Part shown: one piece after another, positions 32,670 through 36,410 of the stretch | How positions within the stretch are numbered: position 1 is the stretch's first letter | How the letters are laid out: every line of letters begins with the position of its first letter | Assembly: GCF_002994615.1 (NCBI RefSeq) | Contig: NZ_PVNK01000240.1 | Coordinates: forward strand, 1-36,410 | Length of the DNA: 36,410 nucleotides | Direction of reading: 5' to 3' | From: Enhygromyxa salina | GTDB taxonomy: Bacteria > Myxococcota_A > Polyangia > Nannocystales > Nannocystaceae | Notes under the pieces: model-generated | Database searches by the model: none | What the model was told of the DNA's origin: nothing | The model's input: only the letters and a program-made list of their open reading frames with translations | Made by a program: the position numbers and the translations under genes

Positions 32670-33719
32670 CTACTCGTCTTCTTCGGCGGTGGTGTCGTGG
32701 GCGACGGATCCGTAGTTGTTGATCATGTCGTCCCAGAGGGAGCCGCGGGTCGCGAAGTGGCGATCTTGGTAGACCAGGTTGCGGTCGCTCGAGGCCTCGC
32801 GGAAATCTTGGGGCGGGGCGTCGGGCTGGTTGGGGTCCTGGTCCTTGATCACGACCTGCTCGGAGACCAGCGGGGTGCCCTTGTCGAAGGTGACGCTGCG
32901 GGAGATCTCGAACTTGCGGATCCAGCCGTCGGGGAGGTCGGAGGTGTACTGCTCGAACAGGGCGAAGGAGGCGTCGCCGAGGCAGGGGTCGATGTCGCCG
33001 ACGATCTCGTCTTTTTCGAGCTTGAGCGGGACCGTGGCGAAGCGGCCGTTGATGTTGGGCAGCAGCTTCATGATCCGCTTGCAGAGCTTGCTGACCTCGG
33101 CGTTGCACTCGTCGCCCTCGACGACCAGGATCTGCTGATCGCCGGACATCTCGATGCGCATGCGCGCCTTGTTGGTCTGGGCGCGGAGGCTGCCGAGGGC
33201 CCGGACGGCGACGCCGGCTTGGGTCCACTCGACCATCGCGACGGGGCCGCTGGCCTCGCCGTTGTCGTAGTGGGTGGCCTGGACCCAGACCAGGCTCATG
33301 CCGTCGGGGCCCTTGTTGATGATCACGTCCTCGTCGGTGAGAGGGCGGGTCGGGAGCCGGGCGACGTCGGGGTTGGGGCCGATGTTGCAGCCGGCGACGA
33401 CGTCGGGCTTGGCGTCTTCGTCGGGCTGCTCGCCCGCGGGCAGGGGCGGGGGCGTGGGCGAGCTGCTCGAGCTGCCCGTGCAGTCTTTGGGGTCGTCGCC
33501 CGGGAGCCGGCGCTCGCGATCGAAGTCTTGGAGCAGGATCGAGAACCAGATGTCGGCCGGGAGCTCCTGGACCTCGGACTCGACGGCGGTGCCGCCAGCG
33601 ACCTCGGCCAGACAGATCGGGACCGGGCCCGAGGGGGGCTTGGGCTTGCAGCCGGCCAGCAGCAGGGGGCTGATCAGGAGGGGCGCCAGAGCCGTGACGA
33701 GAGACCACGGGCGACGCAT
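32670..33719 (-). CDS. Predicted lipoprotein of unknown function
   Basis: The ATG at 33719 gives 349 residues with a signal peptide ending in the lipobox LLAGC (Cys24). A Ser/Pro-rich segment (GSSSSSPTPPPLPAGEQPDE) interrupts the mature part. Later segments include VAMVEWTQAGVAVRALGSLR, LVVEGDECNAEVSKLCKRIM and SFALFEQYTSDLPDGWIRKF. It ends in an acidic tail (HDTTAEEDE). I recognise no family. Its start shares one base with the stop of the upstream lipoprotein gene (TGATG), so the two are made together. Location between two FHA genes of the T6SS region is the only functional hint. Confidence 0.8.
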   Translation of the reverse strand: MRRPWSLVTALAPLLISPLLLAGCKPKPPSGPVPICLAEVAGGTAVESEVQELPADIWFSILLQDFDRERRLPGDDPKDCTGSSSSSPTPPPLPAGEQPDEDAKPDVVAGCNIGPNPDVARLPTRPLTDEDVIINKGPDGMSLVWVQATHYDNGEASGPVAMVEWTQAGVAVRALGSLRAQTNKARMRIEMSGDQQILVVEGDECNAEVSKLCKRIMKLLPNINGRFATVPLKLEKDEIVGDIDPCLGDASFALFEQYTSDLPDGWIRKFEISRSVTFDKGTPLVSEQVVIKDQDPNQPDAPPQDFREASSDRNLVYQDRHFATRGSLWDDMINNYGSVAHDTTAEEDE

Positions 33720-34372
33720 CAGCGCACACCCCCGTCGCGGATCGTGTCGACCTGGCGCTTGTTGTCGGTGCGCTTCTTGACGATCAGGTCGATCGTGCGG
33801 ACCTTGCCGTTCTTCTTCTTGAACAGGTAGACGTTGTTCTTCTCGGCCAGCGACTTGAGCTTGCCGAGCGTGAGCGGCTTGGACTCGCGCTTGAAGTAGG
33901 CCTTGGGCTCGCGATAGCCGTCGCGCGCGGGCAGGACGGCGAGGCGGAACACGCCGTCCTCGGTCTGGACGAACCCGTAGGCGCAGTCCTTGTCTTTGCA
34001 GCGCGAGCTGTAGGTGACCCACAACAGCGGCGCGCCGTTGCGATCTTCGGAGTCGATGATCTGGCCCATCGTCGACCGACCGACAATGATCCGCAGGAGC
34101 TGGCGATCCTGGGAAGTGTTGATGGTCTTGTCGACTTCGTAGCTGGCCCCGCGGTCGTCGGCCTCGTAGAGGACGACGAGGCGCTTGCTGACGTAGACGC
34201 GGAGCGCCTCGACCGCCTGCTCGCGCTTGTCGATCCGCTCGAACTCGGCCGGCGAGAGCTGGAGTCGCTTCGCGCAGCCCGTGCTCGAGACGAGCCCGGC
34301 GGACAGAGCAAGGACGCTCAGCGCCCTCAGAAGTCGCTGACGGTGATCACCCGGCGCGCGCATTTTGAGCAT
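33719..34372 (-). CDS. Predicted lipoprotein of unknown function
   Basis: This 217-residue protein begins MLKMRAPGDHRQ, has a hydrophobic signal, and a lipobox-like SSTGC (Cys33). An internal ATG at 34363 is an alternative start; neither has a clear ribosome-binding site. The mature part is mixed alpha/beta in look, with EQAVEALRVYVSKRLVVLYE, NGAPLLWVTYSSRCKDKDC and a basic C-terminus (NNVYLFKKKNGKVRTIDLIV). It does not match TssJ, the usual T6SS lipoprotein, in anything I can see. It is the first gene of a two-gene unit with the next lipoprotein and is divergent from the second FHA gene. Confidence 0.8.
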   Translation of the reverse strand: MLKMRAPGDHRQRLLRALSVLALSAGLVSSTGCAKRLQLSPAEFERIDKREQAVEALRVYVSKRLVVLYEADDRGASYEVDKTINTSQDRQLLRIIVGRSTMGQIIDSEDRNGAPLLWVTYSSRCKDKDCAYGFVQTEDGVFRLAVLPARDGYREPKAYFKRESKPLTLGKLKSLAEKNNVYLFKKKNGKVRTIDLIVKKRTDNKRQVDTIRDGGVR

Positions 34373-34708
34373 TCAGACGTACAGCAGCGCCGTCATGAAG
34401 TCAACGTGAGACGCGGCTGCAGCTCGTCTCGCCGCTCGGGGCCAGATCGCCACAGTGTGTCAGGATCGGTGCACAACGGGGCTCAGGAGGCGAGAACGTG
34501 GCTTTGACAGACCTTGGGCCCGGGATCGGTCTGGACGGGCCTGAGCGATCCGGCGGGCTGGGCCGGCGGAGGGACTGGGCGTGTGGACGGGTGGCCGCGC
34601 GTGCAGTCCCGACGTGACCCCTCGCGTGTGGGCGAGGGAGGGTCATGGACAGAAAGCGGTTGGAGTCAGGCGCTTGCCCGGGTCATGCTCGGGGCCCGCA
34701 GGATCGGC
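34373..34708. promoter_or_regulatory. Divergent intergenic region between lipoprotein pair and second FHA gene
   Basis: These 336 bp should contain promoters for both directions. A perfect TTGACA (34504-34509) is present on the + strand but no good -10 element follows at 17 nt. An imperfect hairpin (34615-34645, TGACCC...GGGTCA with CTCGC/GCGAG) lies ahead of the FHA start. A short frame from 34645 is out of phase with the FHA gene and unsupported. Confidence 0.4.
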
Positions 34709-36410
34709 ATGCGAATCAGGATCTCGAATCAGGGCGAGCCGTCGCGGATCGAGAGCTTCGAGCACAAGACCGAGGTCAAGATCGGTCGCGTGCCCGCGAG
34801 CGATCTCGTGCTCGCAGAGCGCGGCATCTCGAGCAACCACGCTCGGCTCCACATCGATCACAACGGCCAGCTGTTCATCGACGACCTCGGGTCGACCAAC
34901 GGGACCTTCGTCAACGGTCAGCGGATCCAGGGCTCGCACCCGATCGGCCTCCACGACGAGGTCTACGTCTGCCACATCAAGATCGAGGTCGCGGTCCCGG
35001 GTCAGGAGTTCCCGCCCGAGCCCGCGCAACAGCCCGTCCAGACCGGGCAGACGCAGATGGCCACGTCGGAGCAGGCCGACGCGCTGCGCCGCGCTCGGGC
35101 GGCCGCGTCGGGGGAGATCGGTGGCGGCGGTGACCCGGGCTACGATCAACAAGGGGCGTGGAACCAGGGCCAAGGTGGCGGGCAGCCCAGCTACGATCAG
35201 GGGCAGTGGAACCAACAGCAAGGTGGTCAGCAAGGTGGTGGCCAGCAGGGCTACGGCCAGGGTGAGTGGAACCAGCAGCAAGGTGGTGGTCAGCAGGGCT
35301 ACGACCAGGGCCAGTGGAACCAGGGCCAGGGCGGGCAGGGGGGCCATGGCGCCGGTCAGCAGGGCTACGACCAGGGCCAGTGGAACCAAGGCCAAGGCCA
35401 GCAAGCGGGTCAGCAGCAGGGCTACGACCAGGGGCAGGGCCAGGGCGAGTGGAACCAGGGCCAGCAGGGCTACGACCAGCAAGGTTACGACCAGCAAGGT
35501 TACGACCAGCAGGGCTACAACCAGCAAGGCTACGACCAGCAAGGCTACGACCAGCAGGGCTACGACCAGCAAGGCTACAATCAGCAGGGCTACAACCAGC
35601 AGGGCTACGACCAGCACGGGCAGTGGAATCAGCAAGGCGGTAGCCAGCAACAGGGCGGCCACGACCAGCAGGGCTACGATCAACAAGCCCACGATCAACA
35701 AGCCCCCGCGGCGGCAGCTGAAGAGGAGATCGAGGAGCTCGAAGAGTTCGAGGAGATCGAGGAGCTCGAACCCGAACCCGAGCCCGAGCCGGCCCCCGAG
35801 CCCGAGCCAGCCCCCGAGCCCGTGCGATCACGCGAGGGCCCCCCGCGGCCGACTGGCGGACCCGCGCCCGATGTGCCCACGCTCGGGGCAGGTGGCGCCG
35901 CGGGCGATGGGGGTCCGCCGAGTCTCGGTGGACCGCCGGCCATGGACGGACCGCCAGCGATGGACGGACCGCCAGCGATGGATGGACCGCCAGCGATGGA
36001 CGGACCGCCAGCGATGGATGGACCGCCAGCGATGGATGGACCGCCAGCGATGGACGGCGGACCGCCGAGCCTGGGCGGTGGACCGCCGAGCCTGGGCGGT
36101 GGACCGCCAGCGATGGACGATGGACCGCCAGCAATGGACGGCGGACCGCCGAGCCTCGGTGGTGGACCGCCGGCGATGGACGATGGACCGCCGAGCCTGG
36201 GCGGTGGACCGCCAGCGATGGACGCGGGGCCGCCGGCGATGGACGCGGGGCCGCCGGCGATGGACGCGGGGCCGCCGGCGATGGACGCGGGGCCGCCGGC
36301 GATGGACGCGGGGCCGCCAGCGATGGACGCGGGTCCGCCAGCGATGGACGCGAGCCCGCCGAGCTTGGGCGGTGGACCGCCGGCGATGGACGCCCGGCCC
36401 GCCACCCCCG
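34709..36410 (+). CDS. FHA domain protein with Q/G/Y-rich and GPPAMD repeats (3' truncated by window)
   Basis: The ATG at 34709, with AGGA 6-9 nt upstream, opens a frame that stays open to the window end (over 567 residues); an in-frame ATG at 34685 is an alternative. The FHA domain (about 1-95) has EVKIGRVPASDLVLAERGIS, SNHARLHIDHNGQLFIDDLG and STNGTFVNGQRI, with the usual Arg, Ser, His and Asn contacts for phosphothreonine. Residues about 143-332 are Gln/Gly/Tyr/Asn-rich, including a run of QQGYD and QQGYN units. An acidic stretch (337-371; EEIEELEEFEEIEELEPEPE) follows, then GPPAMDG/GPPAMDA/PPSLGG repeats from about 400 to the end. The protein is probably cytosolic; what follows the repeats is unknown. 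It may belong to the T6SS regulatory set. Confidence 0.88.
   Translation, partial: MRIRISNQGEPSRIESFEHKTEVKIGRVPASDLVLAERGISSNHARLHIDHNGQLFIDDLGSTNGTFVNGQRIQGSHPIGLHDEVYVCHIKIEVAVPGQEFPPEPAQQPVQTGQTQMATSEQADALRRARAAASGEIGGGGDPGYDQQGAWNQGQGGGQPSYDQGQWNQQQGGQQGGGQQGYGQGEWNQQQGGGQQGYDQGQWNQGQGGQGGHGAGQQGYDQGQWNQGQGQQAGQQQGYDQGQGQGEWNQGQQGYDQQGYDQQGYDQQGYNQQGYDQQGYDQQGYDQQGYNQQGYNQQGYDQHGQWNQQGGSQQQGGHDQQGYDQQAHDQQAPAAAAEEEIEELEEFEEIEELEPEPEPEPAPEPEPAPEPVRSREGPPRPTGGPAPDVPTLGAGGAAGDGGPPSLGGPPAMDGPPAMDGPPAMDGPPAMDGPPAMDGPPAMDGPPAMDGGPPSLGGGPPSLGGGPPAMDDGPPAMDGGPPSLGGGPPAMDDGPPSLGGGPPAMDAGPPAMDAGPPAMDAGPPAMDAGPPAMDAGPPAMDAGPPAMDASPPSLGGGPPAMDARPATP
35138..35706 (+). repeat. Coding tandem repeat, Q/G/Y-rich region
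   Basis: The DNA is made of 15-bp units CAGCAAGGCTACGAC and longer WNQGQGG-type units. It encodes a low-complexity segment of the second FHA protein. The densest array is about 35463-35610. The reverse strand reads a run of Leu/Val because the units are multiples of three; this is an artefact. Confidence 0.9.
35910..36400 (+). repeat. Coding tandem repeat, GPPAMD units
   Basis: About 30 units of 15-18 bp such as GGACCGCCAGCGATGGAC encode GPPAMDG, GPPAMDA and PPSLGG. The last units before the window end are the most uniform (36217-36350), pointing to recent expansion. A similar but distinct repeat (MEPPSM, 30570-30840) lies in the linker of the TagH protein. Confidence 0.9.

Noticed and set aside
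33719..34372. TssJ, the T6SS outer-membrane lipoprotein
   Set aside because: It is a lipoprotein of suitable size in a T6SS region, but I see no TssJ-like sequence pattern; naming it would be a guess.
34504..34532. Sigma-70 promoter with TTGACA
   Set aside because: The -35 hexamer is perfect, but no -10-like hexamer occurs at 16-18 nt, so I do not call a promoter.
34643..35701. Long hydrophobic - strand frame rich in LLVVALLV
   Set aside because: It is the antisense of the CAG/GGC/TAC repeat units of the second FHA gene. Repeats in multiples of three keep the antisense frame open; there is no start context or family match.
35695..36405. - strand frame reading (ASIAGGP)n
   Set aside because: Antisense shadow of the GPPAMD repeats; the + frame joins directly to a clear FHA domain and has a good start.

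Overview
The window is GC-rich DNA with strongly G/C-ending codons. Several traits point to a myxobacterium (Myxococcota), and I infer suborder Nannocystineae. The traits are a secreted VWA protein ending in a MYXO-CTERM-like anchor after a long Gly/Asp repeat, cysteine-rich and beta-propeller lipoproteins, a type VI secretion (T6SS) cluster with TssE, TssF, TssG and an FHA protein, and a type III export-gate cluster. The species assignment is inference; no rRNA is present.

Positions 1-13682 carry the end of tuf and then one nearly continuous ribosomal-protein/secY/rpoA run on the + strand: rpsJ, rplD, rplW, rplB, rpsS, rplV, rpsC, rplP, rpmC, rpsQ, rplN, rplX, rplE, rpsH, rplF, rplR, rpsE, rpmD, rplO, secY, infA-like, rpmJ, rpsM, rpsK, rpsD, rpoA, rplQ, then a strong terminator. 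Several genes normally fixed in this order are absent: rplC between rpsJ and rplD (7-nt gap), rpsN between rplE and rpsH (11-nt gap), and adk and map between secY and infA. The IF-1 gene is strongly divergent and sits just behind a hairpin plus T-run.

Positions 13936-17625 hold a small DUF3820 gene, four overlapping genes for a FliO/FliP/FliQ/FliR (SctR/S/T) type III export gate, and a lipoprotein predicted to be a beta-propeller. The propeller gene's stop codon lies inside a 166-bp inverted-repeat element. That element is followed by tandem copies of a 130-bp repeat.

Positions 18094-22529 hold a cysteine-rich lipoprotein (-) divergent from a two-VWA, MYXO-CTERM surface protein (+) with a UUCG-loop terminator. 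Next is a zinc-ribbon/pseudokinase membrane protein (-). About 1.1 kb with no convincing gene follows.

Positions 23649-36410 form a T6SS segment: vgrG with an unusual N-terminal extension, tssE, a cluster of the same dispersed repeat, then tssF-tssG-tagH (FHA) in tight coupling. A 930-bp block of three kinds of tandem repeat follows. Then come two overlapping lipoprotein genes (-) and, divergent from them, a second FHA protein, cut by the window end. It carries a Q/G/Y-rich low-complexity region, an acidic stretch and many GPPAMD repeats. The two FHA proteins and the pseudokinase suggest phosphorylation-linked control of the T6SS, but no active kinase or phosphatase is in the window.
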